DNA of 64,000 nucleotides from Nitrosospira sp. (GCA_026399575.1 JAPLQS010000047.1:17606-81605), one strand, 5' to 3'. Numbered from the stretch's first letter, positions 11,489 through 20,831 are shown. Numbers and translations: made by a program. The notes: a model not told the origin generated them from the letters alone.

Positions 11489-12034
11489 TCAATCATAACG
11501 CAGCATGGCGGAATCCAGCTTCGGCTCGCGGCCTTCGATCAGATCGGTGAGAAACTTCCAGATCGTGTCGGCAGACGGTGGACAGCCCGGCAGGAAGTAG
11601 TCCACTTTGACCACTTCATAGACGGGATACACCTTGTCGAACGGCAATGGCAGCTCGGGGTCGTTGGGGATCTGGTTCCCTTCCAGCCCGCCCTCGTACA
11701 GATAAACTTCCTGAAAGCAGTCCCACAGATCGATGTTGTTGCGCAATGCGGGCACTCCGCCGGTGATGGCGCAGGCGCCGATCGCCACCAGCACCTTGCA
11801 GTTCCTGCGGAATTCCTTGAGCACATGCACATTCTCCGCATTGCTCACACCGCCTTCGACGATGCCGATGTCGCAAGGCCCGCAGTGCTTGATGTCGGTG
11901 AATGGTGTGCGGTCAAATTCAATTATTTTAAGAAGATCGAACAGTTTTTCGTCGATATCCAGCAAAGACATATGACAGCCGAAACAGCCTGCCAGCGAAC
12001 AGGTCGCCAGCCGGATTTTGCGCTGCTCACTCAT
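11489..12034 (-). CDS. hoxY: NAD-reducing hydrogenase, small subunit
   Basis: A 181-residue iron-sulfur subunit that relays electrons from HoxH to the diaphorase. Cys ligands of the proximal [4Fe-4S] cluster are visible in AGCFGCHMSLLD, in the GACAITGG region and in the C-terminal LPGCPPSADT. There is no Tat signal, consistent with a cytoplasmic enzyme. The start overlaps the hoxU stop by 8 bp. Confidence 0.94.
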   Translation of the reverse strand: MSEQRKIRLATCSLAGCFGCHMSLLDIDEKLFDLLKIIEFDRTPFTDIKHCGPCDIGIVEGGVSNAENVHVLKEFRRNCKVLVAIGACAITGGVPALRNNIDLWDCFQEVYLYEGGLEGNQIPNDPELPLPFDKVYPVYEVVKVDYFLPGCPPSADTIWKFLTDLIEGREPKLDSAMLRYD

Positions 12035-12743
12035 GCTCCGGCTCCAGCGGTTTCATCTGCACTTCGCTGATGTTGTGGTGATCGAAGGTGCGCTGGCCTA
12101 TGGGTATTTTGTAGCCCTGGCGCTTGATCAGAATCGCGCCAGTGGGGCAGACCTGCGCAGCCTGGTCGGTTGCAGCGAAATTGGTATCGCCCAGTCTGCC
12201 GCTGGCGGCATTCACCACCAGATGCGTGCCGATGCCGCGCCCGGAAATGCCGAACACGTCCTTGCCGTCAACCTCGCGGCTGGCGCGCACGCATAGCTCG
12301 CACAGGATGCAGCGGTTGAGGTCGAGAAAAATATCGGGGTGCGACGCATCCACTGCGCGCGGCTGATAGAAGTGCGTGTAATGCGGACTCTGCATCTCCA
12401 GATAATAGGCCGCAGCCTGCAACTGGCAATTGCCCGATGCTTCGCATGCCGGGCAGATATGGTTGCCTTCCACGAACAGCATCTGCACCAGCGCCTTGCG
12501 GTCACGGTTGAGTTCGGGTGTATTGCTGGTCACCACCATATCCGCCGCAGCCGGCATGGTGCAGGCAGTCATGTTGCGGCCGTTGACGCTGACCACGCAC
12601 AGCTTGCAACTACCATGCGGCTCGAATTGCGGATTGTGGCATAGGCGCGGGATATACACCCCGGCCGCCAGCGCCGCGTCCATGATGGTCTGGCCGTCGC
12701 TGAACGGCACGTGCTTGCCGTCGATCGTCATGCTGTTGCTCAT
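12027..12743 (-). CDS. hoxU: NAD-reducing hydrogenase, diaphorase small subunit
   Basis: A protein of about 238 residues homologous to the N-terminus of NuoG. An N-terminal [2Fe-2S] domain (CHNPQFEPHGSCKLC, then CTMP), a His/Cys cluster segment (HICPACEASGNCQLQ) and a [4Fe-4S] pair (CILCELCVRASREV and QVCPTGAIL) are visible. It links HoxF to HoxY. The ATG at 12743 overlaps the hoxF stop as ATGA; a start 15 bases upstream is possible but lies inside hoxF. Confidence 0.93.
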   Translation of the reverse strand: MSNSMTIDGKHVPFSDGQTIMDAALAAGVYIPRLCHNPQFEPHGSCKLCVVSVNGRNMTACTMPAAADMVVTSNTPELNRDRKALVQMLFVEGNHICPACEASGNCQLQAAAYYLEMQSPHYTHFYQPRAVDASHPDIFLDLNRCILCELCVRASREVDGKDVFGISGRGIGTHLVVNAASGRLGDTNFAATDQAAQVCPTGAILIKRQGYKIPIGQRTFDHHNISEVQMKPLEPEHE

Positions 12744-14551
12744 GGCAGGTGCGCCCATGCATCGTCCCGGCCGGTGATGTTGCGCGCGGTCTCCAGCGCC
12801 CCGTCCAGGTCAAAAGCCGGCTCGAACGCCAGCTTCTTCAGCTTGTGCTGGTAGGCATCCGGAAACTTCTGCAGCAGGTCCAGCACCGGGTTGGCCGCAG
12901 TGTGCCCCAGCCCGCAATGGCTCATGGTCTGCATGACATGGCCGAGCTGCTTCAGTTCCTCCAGGTCGGAGACCGTACCGTGGTCATTTGCTATTTTATC
13001 CACGATTTTTTTCTGCAACTGCGTCCCCACCCGGCACGGCGTGCAGAAGCCGCAGCTTTCATGCGCAAAGAAATGGGCGGAATTCTGTACGACCTGCAAC
13101 AGGTCGCGTCCGCGCCGGAACACGGTGAGTGCTCCTGCGGTAGGCAAGTCTTCAAAACAAATACGCCGGTTGAATTCCTGCGCTGAAACCAGGATGCCGG
13201 AAGGTCCGCTCACTTGCACCGCGTAAGGGTCTTCTGCACCGCAGTCGTCGAGAATTTCCTGCAATGCAATGCCAAATGGGTATTCGTAGATGCCCGGCCG
13301 GGCGCAATCACCGGCAATGCTGAGTATCTTGCTGCCGCTGGATTGCGCCGTACCCATGGCGGCAAACCACGCGCCGCCCTGTGCTGCGATCCGGGCGGCG
13401 CAGGCCAGGGTTTCCACGTTATCCACCACTGTGGGCTGGTCGAGATAGCCGTGTGTCACCGGGAATGGCGGACGATTGCGCGGGCGGCCGCGTTTGCCTT
13501 CGAGCGATTCGATCAGTGCCGATTCTTCACCGCAGATATAGGCACCGGCGCCAAGATGAATTTCAATATCGAAATCGAAACCGCTCTCGCCCAGAATATT
13601 CCTGCCCAATAAACCGGCCGCCCGCCGCTGCGCCAGCACCTGTTCCAGCTGGTGCAGCAGGTAGCGGTATTCGCCACGCAGATACAGGAAACCTTTGCTT
13701 GCGCCGATTATCCGCGCGCCGACCGTCATGCCTTCGCATACCAGATCGGCGTAGCTGTGCAGCAGCACGCGGTCCTTGAAAGTGCCTGGCTCGCCTTCAT
13801 CGGCATTGCACACGATGTAATGCTGCTCGCCCGCAGAAGCGCGGCACATCGACCATTTCCTGGCGACGGAAAAGCCTGCACCGCCACGCCCGCGCAGCCC
13901 GGATGCTTCCATCTCCGCCAGCGTCGCAGCGCTGCCGCGCTCCAATGTCGCCCTGAGCGCAGCACCGGGTATGCAAGATTCGCCCAGTAATGTGCCGGCG
14001 CGGCGGATATTGTCCTTGACCTCGAACAGCATGGGTGGCCAGTCGCAAACAGGTTTCCTGTCACGGATCAGTTCCGCGATCAGATCAAGCCGCGCGTGAT
14101 CCAGATTGGTGAGCGGCCAGCCGTTGACCAGCGCTGCCGGTCCCTGGTCGCACATGCCGGTGCAGGAAGTGCTGTCCACGCTCAGCAGATTGTCTTCCGA
14201 TACCTTGCCCGGCTCCAGCCACAGCTTGTGGCAGAAATACCGCATCAACTCCGGATTGCCCTGCATCTGGTCGGTGATATTGTCGGAAAACAAAATGCGG
14301 TATTCGCCTGCCGATTTGAGCGACAGGAAAGAATAGAAACCGGCCACGCCTTCCACGCGCGTTCTCGGCACGTCGAGATGGGCAGCAATGCAGGTGATCG
14401 CCGCAGCAGGAATGAAGTGAAAGATTTCCTGCACCTCGCGCAGGATTTGCAGCAGCTTGTTCGCCTCACGCCCATACCGCTCAAACACGGGTACGAGTTG
14501 CTGTTCGATCTGAGGAAACTCGTGAGGCTGCATAAAACCGTTCTCCGTCAT
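12740..14551 (-). CDS. hoxF: NAD-reducing hydrogenase, diaphorase large subunit (NuoE-NuoF fusion)
   Basis: A 603-residue subunit that reduces NAD+ at FMN. Residues 1-160 are NuoE-like with [2Fe-2S] cysteines (SCTGMCDQGP). The NuoF-like part follows, with FMN-binding GLRGRGGAGFSVARKW, NADH-binding GAGAYICGEESALIESLEG, and the [4Fe-4S] ligands ESCGFCTPCRVGT. Length and order match HoxF of Ralstonia-type soluble hydrogenases (about 600 residues). A Met 18 bases downstream (MQPHEF) is an alternative start. The gene begins 38 bp after hypE, the widest gap between the hyp and hox halves. Confidence 0.95.
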   Translation of the reverse strand: MTENGFMQPHEFPQIEQQLVPVFERYGREANKLLQILREVQEIFHFIPAAAITCIAAHLDVPRTRVEGVAGFYSFLSLKSAGEYRILFSDNITDQMQGNPELMRYFCHKLWLEPGKVSEDNLLSVDSTSCTGMCDQGPAALVNGWPLTNLDHARLDLIAELIRDRKPVCDWPPMLFEVKDNIRRAGTLLGESCIPGAALRATLERGSAATLAEMEASGLRGRGGAGFSVARKWSMCRASAGEQHYIVCNADEGEPGTFKDRVLLHSYADLVCEGMTVGARIIGASKGFLYLRGEYRYLLHQLEQVLAQRRAAGLLGRNILGESGFDFDIEIHLGAGAYICGEESALIESLEGKRGRPRNRPPFPVTHGYLDQPTVVDNVETLACAARIAAQGGAWFAAMGTAQSSGSKILSIAGDCARPGIYEYPFGIALQEILDDCGAEDPYAVQVSGPSGILVSAQEFNRRICFEDLPTAGALTVFRRGRDLLQVVQNSAHFFAHESCGFCTPCRVGTQLQKKIVDKIANDHGTVSDLEELKQLGHVMQTMSHCGLGHTAANPVLDLLQKFPDAYQHKLKKLAFEPAFDLDGALETARNITGRDDAWAHLP

Positions 14552-14589
14552 GAGATAGTGCCAGTATATGTCTGTTAAACAGCAGGCCG

Positions 14590-15594
14590 CTAGCAGATCC
14601 GCGGCAGCGGGTCATCTTCCAGTTCTTCCAGAATACGCTCGCCGCCTAATTCGGTTTGCAATACCACCTGCGCACGTCCTGCGTGGACACTGCCGATGAT
14701 CGAGGCTTCGCGCCCCTGCGGCAGCGCCTGTAATCGCGTCAATGCCGTGGCAGCCTGCGCCGCCTCCACCACTGCCACCACCCGCCCTTCGCATGCCAGG
14801 AACAGCGGATCATAGCCCAGCATCTCGCATACCGCCGCCACCTGCTCGCGCACCGGAATCGCAGTCTGCTGCAACCGCAGTTGCAGACCGGTGGCGCGGC
14901 AGATTTCGTGCAGCACCGTGGCGAGTCCGCCGCGCGTCGGGTCGCGCATGAAACGCAGACCAGACAGCGCGGTCAGCGCCTGCGTCAAAGGCAACACGCT
15001 GGCGGCATCCGACAGCAGATCGCCGCGCAGACCGAACTGTTCGCGCGCCAGCATCACGGCGATGCCGTGATCTCCCACCGGTCCGCTTACCAGGATGGCA
15101 TCGCCGGACTGCACCCGATCCATACCAAGCTGCAGATGCGGCGGCCGGGTGCCCACCCCGGTGGCAGCCAGATAGAGGCCGCCGCCTTCGCCGCGTGGAA
15201 CCACCTTAGTATCGCCTGCCACCACCACCACCTTGGCCTCACGCGCGGCTGCCGCCAGACTGATGACTATGCGTTCCAGTTTGGCGATTTCGAAACCTTC
15301 CTCAATGAAGGCATTGAGTGTCAGATAATGCGGCACCGCGCCCGATACCGCGAGATCGTTTACGGTGCCATGCACCGCCAGCGAACCGATGGTGCCGCCC
15401 GGAAACTCCAGCGGCTGCACGGTAAAGCCGTCGGTCGTTATCATCACCACCCCGTCCAGTGCGGGCAATGCCGCCGCATCCGTCTGCACATCCAGCAGCG
15501 GATTGGCAAGGTGCCGCGCGAACAAGCTCTCGATCAGTTCGCGCATGTAGCTGCCGCCGTTGCCGTGCGCAAGGCGGATATGCGTATCATCCAT
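14590..15594 (-). CDS. hypE: Hydrogenase maturation protein HypE (thiocarboxamide dehydratase)
   Basis: A protein of about 334 residues of the PurM/AIR-synthase fold. It dehydrates the carbamoyl group received from HypF to make the CN ligands of the NiFe site. The N-terminus IRLAHGNGGSYMRELI, the GDTKVVPRGEGGG ATP-binding region and the C-terminal PRIC tail, whose terminal Cys carries the thiocarboxamide, are all present. The start is MDDT at 15594 or MPMDDT at 15600; both overlap the end of hypF. Confidence 0.94.
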   Translation of the reverse strand: MDDTHIRLAHGNGGSYMRELIESLFARHLANPLLDVQTDAAALPALDGVVMITTDGFTVQPLEFPGGTIGSLAVHGTVNDLAVSGAVPHYLTLNAFIEEGFEIAKLERIVISLAAAAREAKVVVVAGDTKVVPRGEGGGLYLAATGVGTRPPHLQLGMDRVQSGDAILVSGPVGDHGIAVMLAREQFGLRGDLLSDAASVLPLTQALTALSGLRFMRDPTRGGLATVLHEICRATGLQLRLQQTAIPVREQVAAVCEMLGYDPLFLACEGRVVAVVEAAQAATALTRLQALPQGREASIIGSVHAGRAQVVLQTELGGERILEELEDDPLPRIC

Positions 15595-17839
15595 CGGCAT
15601 GCCCTGCTTCGACCAGTTGCCCCAGCGCGATGCCGCCGTCATTGCACGGCACGCTCTGCGGCAAGTGCGCAGTAAAACCAGCGGCGGCAAGCTGCGCAAC
15701 TGCCAGTTCGGCCAGCAATTTGTTCTGGAATACGCCGCCGCTCAGACCTACCAGATCGAACGGAGTCAATGCCTGCATGCGTCGCGCCTGGGCAACGATG
15801 GCATGCGCCAGGCTCAGATGAAACTGCAGCGCTCTTTGTGCCACTGGCACATCTGCCCGCAGCAACGCCGGCACCAGCGGCCGCCAGTCTGCCGTGAACA
15901 GCCCGGATGCGTCCTGCTCCAGCGGCAAATCCACGGCTTCAGCCTCACCTGTAGCGGCGCTTTCCAGATACATGCCCGCCTGCCCTTCGTAGCTCGCGTT
16001 ATCGATCAGATCAAGCAGACTTGCTGCGCCGTCGAACAGCCGGCCGACCGCGGTGGTGACCGGCGAATTCAACCCCTGCTGCCAGGCTTTCTTCAGCAGC
16101 GTGGTATCGGTGGCGGACGGCCGCTCATCCAGTCCGCTCTCCCAGCACAGTGCCATGCCGGAACGCCACGGTTCGCGTCCCGCGCGTTCTCCGCCCGGCA
16201 GCCGGAACGGGCGCATGCGTGCGACCCGCTGCCATGCGCCGGGGCGGCCATGCAGTGCTTCGCCGCCCCATAACGTGCCGTCCTCTCCCAAACCAACGCC
16301 ATCCCAGGTGAACATCAGCCATGTCTTGTGCGGACCATGCTCCAGCGCCAGTGCCGAGGCGTGCGCATGGTGATGCCAGACGCGGAGCAACGGCAGTCCC
16401 TGGCGCGCAGCCCAGCGGCTGCTGGCATAACCGCCATGTGCATCGCATACGATGGCCTGCGCTTGCACCTGGTACAGTCGCTGCAAATCCGCGATGACCT
16501 GCTCGAATACTGCCAGACTGCGTGGGGCATCCAGATCACCGATGTGGGGAGCGAGCACCGCGCGTTGCCCCCACCCCAGCGCAACGGTATTTTTCATGTG
16601 ACCGCCGACCGCCAGCAGCGGTCGTGCGAATCCGCCGGGAACATCCAGTTCGATTGGCGCGATCCCGCGTCCGGCGCGGAGCAGGCGCGCCTTCCCGGCA
16701 ACGATGCGCATCACCGAATCGTCTGCCGGCCGTGCAATCGGGCGATTGTGCTGCAGAAAGATTTGTGTCACGTTGCCCAACCGTTGTTCCGCTTCCGCAT
16801 TTTCCGTCAGCACCGGTTCCCCGCTCACGTTGCCGGAAGTGGCGACCACGGGGCGGCCCAATCCGTCCAGCAGCAAATGGTGCAATGGGCTGTACGGCAG
16901 CATCGCACCGATTTCATTCAGCCCCGGCGCAATCGATTGCGGCAGGGTTGAATCGCTGCGTCGCCGCAATAGCACGATCGGCCGTGCCGGGTCGCATAAC
17001 AATGCACACGCGCCGGCATCGGTTTCCAGTTGCTGCTGCACCTGCTCCAAGCCGTCTGCACCGTGCCATGGAAACATCAACGCCAGCGGCTTGTGCGGGC
17101 GCTGTTTATTGGCGCGCAGCCGGGCAATGGCGGCAGCATTCCCCGCATCGCATAGCAGGTGATAACCGCCGATACCCTTCACCGCCACGATTTCGCCTTG
17201 CTGCAGTGCGGCGATGCAGCCGTCCAGCGCCGCAGTCCCGGCAGTCTGGCCATGCGGCGTGACGAAACAAAGCTGCGGACCGCATGCCGGACACGCCACC
17301 GGCTCGGCATGAAAACGGCGGTCCAGTGGATTTTCGTATTCGCTACGGCACGCCGGACATAACGCAAATCCCGCCATGGTGGTGTTGGCGCGATCGTAAG
17401 GCAGTTGCGTGATCAGGGTATAGCGCGGCCCGCACTGAGTGCAGTTGATGAAGGGATAGCGATAGCGCCGCGCATGCATTGTCTGCATTTCCCGCCTGCA
17501 GTCGGCGCACATGAAATAATCCGGCGGCATATGGATTTGTGCCGCCGCTGTTGCGCTGGGCATGATCTCGAAATGCTCCAGCCTGCGGTAGGCAATCCTT
17601 TCGGCACGGATCATTTCCGCTTGCGCCAATGGCGGCGCATCGCTGAGCAGCGCCGCGCCAAACGCATCGAGTACTGCAGTCTCGCCCTCGGCCTCGATCA
17701 ATACCTGGCCCGCAAGATTCTGCACCCGCCCCGGCAAACCGAACCGCTGCGCCAGGCGAAAAACGAACGGACGGAAACCCACGCCCTGCACCCGCCCTGT
17801 CACCAGCCAGCGGCGTGCCTCAGGTTCCGTTTGAATCAT
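15587..17839 (-). CDS. hypF: Carbamoyltransferase HypF
   Basis: About 750 residues. Domains in order: an acylphosphatase-like domain (VTGRVQGVGFRPFVFRLA), tandem zinc fingers (CADCRREMQTMHARRYRYP..., CPACRSEYENP..., CPACGPQL), a YrdC-like domain (KGIGGYHLLCDAG) and a C-terminal Kae1-like carbamoyltransferase domain (HHHAHASA, GLSGGVFQNKLL). It makes carbamoyl-AMP from carbamoyl phosphate and transfers the group to HypE. The ATG at 17839 has AAAGGAT upstream; an ATG at 17860 is possible. There are 64 bp between the hypD stop and this start. Confidence 0.94.
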   Translation of the reverse strand: MIQTEPEARRWLVTGRVQGVGFRPFVFRLAQRFGLPGRVQNLAGQVLIEAEGETAVLDAFGAALLSDAPPLAQAEMIRAERIAYRRLEHFEIMPSATAAAQIHMPPDYFMCADCRREMQTMHARRYRYPFINCTQCGPRYTLITQLPYDRANTTMAGFALCPACRSEYENPLDRRFHAEPVACPACGPQLCFVTPHGQTAGTAALDGCIAALQQGEIVAVKGIGGYHLLCDAGNAAAIARLRANKQRPHKPLALMFPWHGADGLEQVQQQLETDAGACALLCDPARPIVLLRRRSDSTLPQSIAPGLNEIGAMLPYSPLHHLLLDGLGRPVVATSGNVSGEPVLTENAEAEQRLGNVTQIFLQHNRPIARPADDSVMRIVAGKARLLRAGRGIAPIELDVPGGFARPLLAVGGHMKNTVALGWGQRAVLAPHIGDLDAPRSLAVFEQVIADLQRLYQVQAQAIVCDAHGGYASSRWAARQGLPLLRVWHHHAHASALALEHGPHKTWLMFTWDGVGLGEDGTLWGGEALHGRPGAWQRVARMRPFRLPGGERAGREPWRSGMALCWESGLDERPSATDTTLLKKAWQQGLNSPVTTAVGRLFDGAASLLDLIDNASYEGQAGMYLESAATGEAEAVDLPLEQDASGLFTADWRPLVPALLRADVPVAQRALQFHLSLAHAIVAQARRMQALTPFDLVGLSGGVFQNKLLAELAVAQLAAAGFTAHLPQSVPCNDGGIALGQLVEAGHADG

Positions 17840-17903
17840 ATGCTTATCCTTTGCGTTCATGCGGTACGGGCAGGCTACCCAGGGAATCTCTGCACCAGCG
17901 CCC

Positions 17904-19028
17904 TCAAGCGTCGAGAGTCTGCGTGTTGCCGGCCGCTGCGTTGCTCCTGATCCCGGCGGCCCACCAAATCCGGCAGGCGCCTTCGTCCGATACCATGCAG
18001 GGACCCACCGGTGATTTCGGCGTGCAGGCACGGCCGTAAATCTTGCATTCGTTGGGATTGATTTTGCCCAGCACCACGCTGGCGCATTCGCAGCCCGGCG
18101 GCATCTGCCCGGCGCGTTTGCGTCCGGCTGCGTCAAAATCAGGGAATTGCATGCGCGCATCATGGCGGGCGAAGCGCGGGTTGAGTCCGAAACCGGAAGC
18201 GGGAATCACGCCGATGCCGCGCCAGTTGGCGTCGGTAACATGCAATGCCTGCGTAATTTGTGCTTGCGCCGCCGGATTGCCGCCGGGGCGCACCAGTTCA
18301 GGATAACAGTTGTCGAGAAAATGCTCGCCTTCCAGCAACTGGCGCAAGACCGAATACATCGCCGCCAGCAGCGAAACCGGCATGAAACCCGCAACCGCTG
18401 TGGGAATGTGATGCTTCTCCACCACGAACAGCCATTCTTCCGGCCCCATCACGGTGGAAACATGGCCGGGTGCGACCAAGCCATCGAAACCCGGCGTATC
18501 CGAATCCAGCAGCATTGCCACTGCGGGCCAGGTACGCCTGGCCGACAGCAGCACGGACAGATTATCCGGCACCCCTTCCAGCAACATGGCTGCCACCGGC
18601 GCGGTGGTGGTCTCGAAACCAGCGGCAAAGAATACCACTGCCCGCTGCGGGTTTTCCCGCGCAATCCTGACTGCCTCGCGCGGACTGGCGATGGGCCGGA
18701 TATCGGCACCGCTGGCTTTGGCCTGTTCCAGCGAGCGCACCTCGCCTTTGGGCACGTTCACTGGCACCCGCAACATGTCGCCAAAAGCGACCAGGATCAC
18801 ATCTGCCTGCAACGCCAGCTGTATCGCCTGGTAGACATCTTCTTCCGGGCATACGCACACCGGGCAGCCCGGCCCCGCAATCAGCTCAACCGTCTTGGGC
18901 AGCGCACTCCGGATGCCCGCCAGCGTAATCGAGCGTTCGTGGCCGCCGCATACATTCATGATGCGCACGCGCCGTGGCAGCGGCAGCGCGCGGATCTTTG
19001 CGAGCCAGTCCTGGGCAGTCAGCGTCAC
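17904..19028 (-). CDS. hypD: Hydrogenase formation protein HypD
   Basis: A 374-residue iron-sulfur scaffold that, with HypC, assembles Fe(CN)2CO. Conserved segments: MNVCGGHERSI, GPGCPVCVCPEE, FFAAGFETTTAP, the PGFDGLVAPGHVSTVMG block, and C-terminal cluster cysteines (PPGCECASVVLGK, CKIYGRACTP). The GTG at 19028 overlaps the hypB TGA as GTGA and gives a family-typical N-terminus; a longer upstream extension would be out of keeping with HypD length. Confidence 0.94.
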   Translation of the reverse strand: MTLTAQDWLAKIRALPLPRRVRIMNVCGGHERSITLAGIRSALPKTVELIAGPGCPVCVCPEEDVYQAIQLALQADVILVAFGDMLRVPVNVPKGEVRSLEQAKASGADIRPIASPREAVRIARENPQRAVVFFAAGFETTTAPVAAMLLEGVPDNLSVLLSARRTWPAVAMLLDSDTPGFDGLVAPGHVSTVMGPEEWLFVVEKHHIPTAVAGFMPVSLLAAMYSVLRQLLEGEHFLDNCYPELVRPGGNPAAQAQITQALHVTDANWRGIGVIPASGFGLNPRFARHDARMQFPDFDAAGRKRAGQMPPGCECASVVLGKINPNECKIYGRACTPKSPVGPCMVSDEGACRIWWAAGIRSNAAAGNTQTLDA

Positions 19029-19828
19029 TTGGCCGCCTCGTGCAGCTGCGCACCATCGGCCTGCGGCCTGGGCCGCACAGTCTCTCCCCGATCCACGCGT
19101 GCGCGTTGCCATGCCAATTCGCTGCGCAGCCAATCCAGCCAGGGTTGCAGGCCCAGTGCCTTGCGCGCGGCCAGTTGCATCACCGGTACGGTGCTAGCGA
19201 GGTTGCGCAGATTTGCTTCGGCACGCGCCGGACTGAAATCATCCAGCAGCGGCAGCAAGTCGCTCTTGGTAAGAAGCAGCAAATCGGCGGCGCGGAACAT
19301 CACGGGATATTTGGCTGGCTTGTCGTCACCCTCGGTAACCGACAGCAGCACGACATTGCGATGCTGGCCGAGATCGAAGCTGGCCGGGCATACCAGGTTG
19401 CCGACATTCTCGATGAACAGGATGTCCAGCTCTGCCAGCGGAAACTGATGCAGCGCCTCGTGCACCATGTGTGCATCCAGATGGCATGCCGAGCCGGTGG
19501 TGATCTGGTGCGCCGGCACGCCTTTGGCGCGAATGCGTTTGGCATCATTCTCGGTTTCCAGGTCACCCTCGATCACGCCGATGCGGTATTCGTTGCGCAA
19601 GGCATCGATGGTCGCTTCCAGCAGCGCGGTCTTGCCCGAACCGGGGGAAGACATGAGGTTGATTGTCAGCAACCGCTGCCGGTCAAAATGCTGCCGATTG
19701 TGTATTGCCTGATCGTCGTTCCTGGCCAGCAGGCTTTTCAATACCGCCACGGCGGTGGTGCCGTTCACCGGCTTGTAGGCGAATTCGCGATTACCCGGCG
19801 TAATATTGCAGCCGCAAGTGTCACACAT
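19025..19828 (-). CDS. hypB: Hydrogenase nickel incorporation GTPase HypB
   Basis: A 267-residue SIMIBI GTPase that delivers nickel to HoxH with HypA. The N-terminal CDTCGCN is the high-affinity metal motif. The G1 P-loop is SSPGSGKTALLE, and further G motifs are EGDLETENDAKRI, FIENVGNLVCP and LTKSDLLP. There is no long His-rich stretch, so nickel storage is unlikely. The ATG lies inside the end of hypA (8-bp overlap). Confidence 0.95.
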   Translation of the reverse strand: MCDTCGCNITPGNREFAYKPVNGTTAVAVLKSLLARNDDQAIHNRQHFDRQRLLTINLMSSPGSGKTALLEATIDALRNEYRIGVIEGDLETENDAKRIRAKGVPAHQITTGSACHLDAHMVHEALHQFPLAELDILFIENVGNLVCPASFDLGQHRNVVLLSVTEGDDKPAKYPVMFRAADLLLLTKSDLLPLLDDFSPARAEANLRNLASTVPVMQLAARKALGLQPWLDWLRSELAWQRARVDRGETVRPRPQADGAQLHEAAK

Positions 19829-20186
19829 GATTGCTTCCTTCTGCAGTGATCAGTTCCACACTCATGAGCAGCATCTCATCCCCGCTCACCAGTTGGGTAT
19901 GGCAACTGCCGCAGGCTGCGCATACCAGCCGGCTCGGCTCGGCCTCGGTCTCGGCACCGCAGCTTTCACATCTCACCTGGAGCGGTGCCAGTTCGATCAC
20001 CAGCGTCGATTCTGCCGCCAGGGTGCCGGCGCTGGCAAAAGGATAGGCATGCTGCATCAATACCGGCTCGACCCCGGACAGGGGGCCTATTTTCAGCGTT
20101 ACCAACCCCACGCTTTGCGCCCCATGGGTCAATGCGAGCTGCTGCACCTGATCGATCAAGGATTGACACAGCGAGAGTTCATGCAC
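19821..20186 (-). CDS. hypA: Hydrogenase nickel metallochaperone HypA
   Basis: 121 residues. With a GTG start at 20186 the protein begins M-H-E-L-S, preserving the essential nickel-binding His2. The C-terminal half has a zinc-ribbon with CESCGAE and CAACGS. The GTG overlaps the hypC stop. The longer reading that begins 10 codons upstream would bury His2, so GTG is preferred. Confidence 0.93.
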   Translation of the reverse strand: MHELSLCQSLIDQVQQLALTHGAQSVGLVTLKIGPLSGVEPVLMQHAYPFASAGTLAAESTLVIELAPLQVRCESCGAETEAEPSRLVCAACGSCHTQLVSGDEMLLMSVELITAEGSNHV

Positions 20187-20415
20187 CCTTTGCCTCCGCG
20201 GCCAGCATTTCGTCATAAACTTCCCATGCCGAGCGCGCTTCCTGTTCGTTCATTTTCTGGATCGCATAGCCGACGTGCACCATGACGAAATCGCCTGTAG
20301 CCAGCGGTTCGCCTTGCAGCAGGAACAGGCTCACCTCGCGCGCCACACCCTTTGCCGCACAGTGGGCGTTATAGCCGTCGATTGCGACGATCTGCATGGG
20401 GATGCCTAGACACAT
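20179..20415 (-). CDS. hypC: Hydrogenase assembly chaperone HypC
   Basis: A 78-residue chaperone that carries the Fe(CN)2CO unit with HypD and binds pre-HoxH. The N-terminal MCLGIPMQI includes the essential Cys2, and GDFVMVHVGYAIQKM is the family core. It is the first gene of the hypCABDFE-hoxFUYHW operon. No clear Shine-Dalgarno precedes the ATG; instead a 10-bp palindrome ACAATATTGT sits at 20417-20426. Confidence 0.93.
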   Translation of the reverse strand: MCLGIPMQIVAIDGYNAHCAAKGVAREVSLFLLQGEPLATGDFVMVHVGYAIQKMNEQEARSAWEVYDEMLAAEAKGA

Positions 20416-20477
20416 AACAATATTGTCAACTTAACTTGCGGCCAATTCAAGCGCCAGGCATAAACAAATGGAGAGTA

Positions 20478-20831
20478 TCAGGGAGTAGCGGTTGGCTGGA
20501 GCTTGCCGCCCTGCGTGAGATCTTTCTTGTCAGCAACCGGAAAATGATAATAGGCAGTGTTCAGGTAGCGGGTGACATCGGTGATCTCATCTTCGCTCCA
20601 GCCCAGCCCGATGTTGCCCTGCCAGCGGCGCACCTGGGCTTTCAAGCTGCGCCAGTCGGTTGCCAATGTCTGCGCGCGCCAGTGGATTTCTGCAGCATGG
20701 CAAGTACTGCAGTGTGCCGAGTAGAGCAGTTCCCCGCGCGTTGCGCCTTGCTCCGGTTGGGCATACGCCAGCGAACCCGCTCCCGCTAAAGCCAAGCACG
20801 CCGCAATGAGCAGCTTCCTTGCCCCAAACAT
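20478..20831 (-). CDS. Small exported c-type cytochrome
   Basis: 117 residues with a clear signal peptide (MFGARKLLIAACLALAGAG, cleavage after AYA). One haem motif, CSTCH, follows near residue 40. The mature part contains no methionine, so a usual Met axial ligand is not available; His in AEIHW or YYHFP could serve. It ends in a Lys/Gln/Pro-rich tail. A start 57 bases upstream exists but would put the signal peptide internally. The partner is unknown. Confidence 0.82.
   Translation of the reverse strand: MFGARKLLIAACLALAGAGSLAYAQPEQGATRGELLYSAHCSTCHAAEIHWRAQTLATDWRSLKAQVRRWQGNIGLGWSEDEITDVTRYLNTAYYHFPVADKKDLTQGGKLQPTATP

Noticed and set aside
9992..12070. A 692-codon plus-strand open frame across the hox genes
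   Set aside because: It is antisense to hoxH and hoxY, whose conserved cluster motifs prove the minus strand is coding. Long antisense frames follow from GC-rich codon use.
20427..20460. A sigma-54-like TGGC...TTG pattern upstream of hypC
   Set aside because: Known for some hydrogenase operons, but the -12 element reads TTGG-C instead of TTGC, so spacing and bases do not fit the consensus well enough to report as a promoter.
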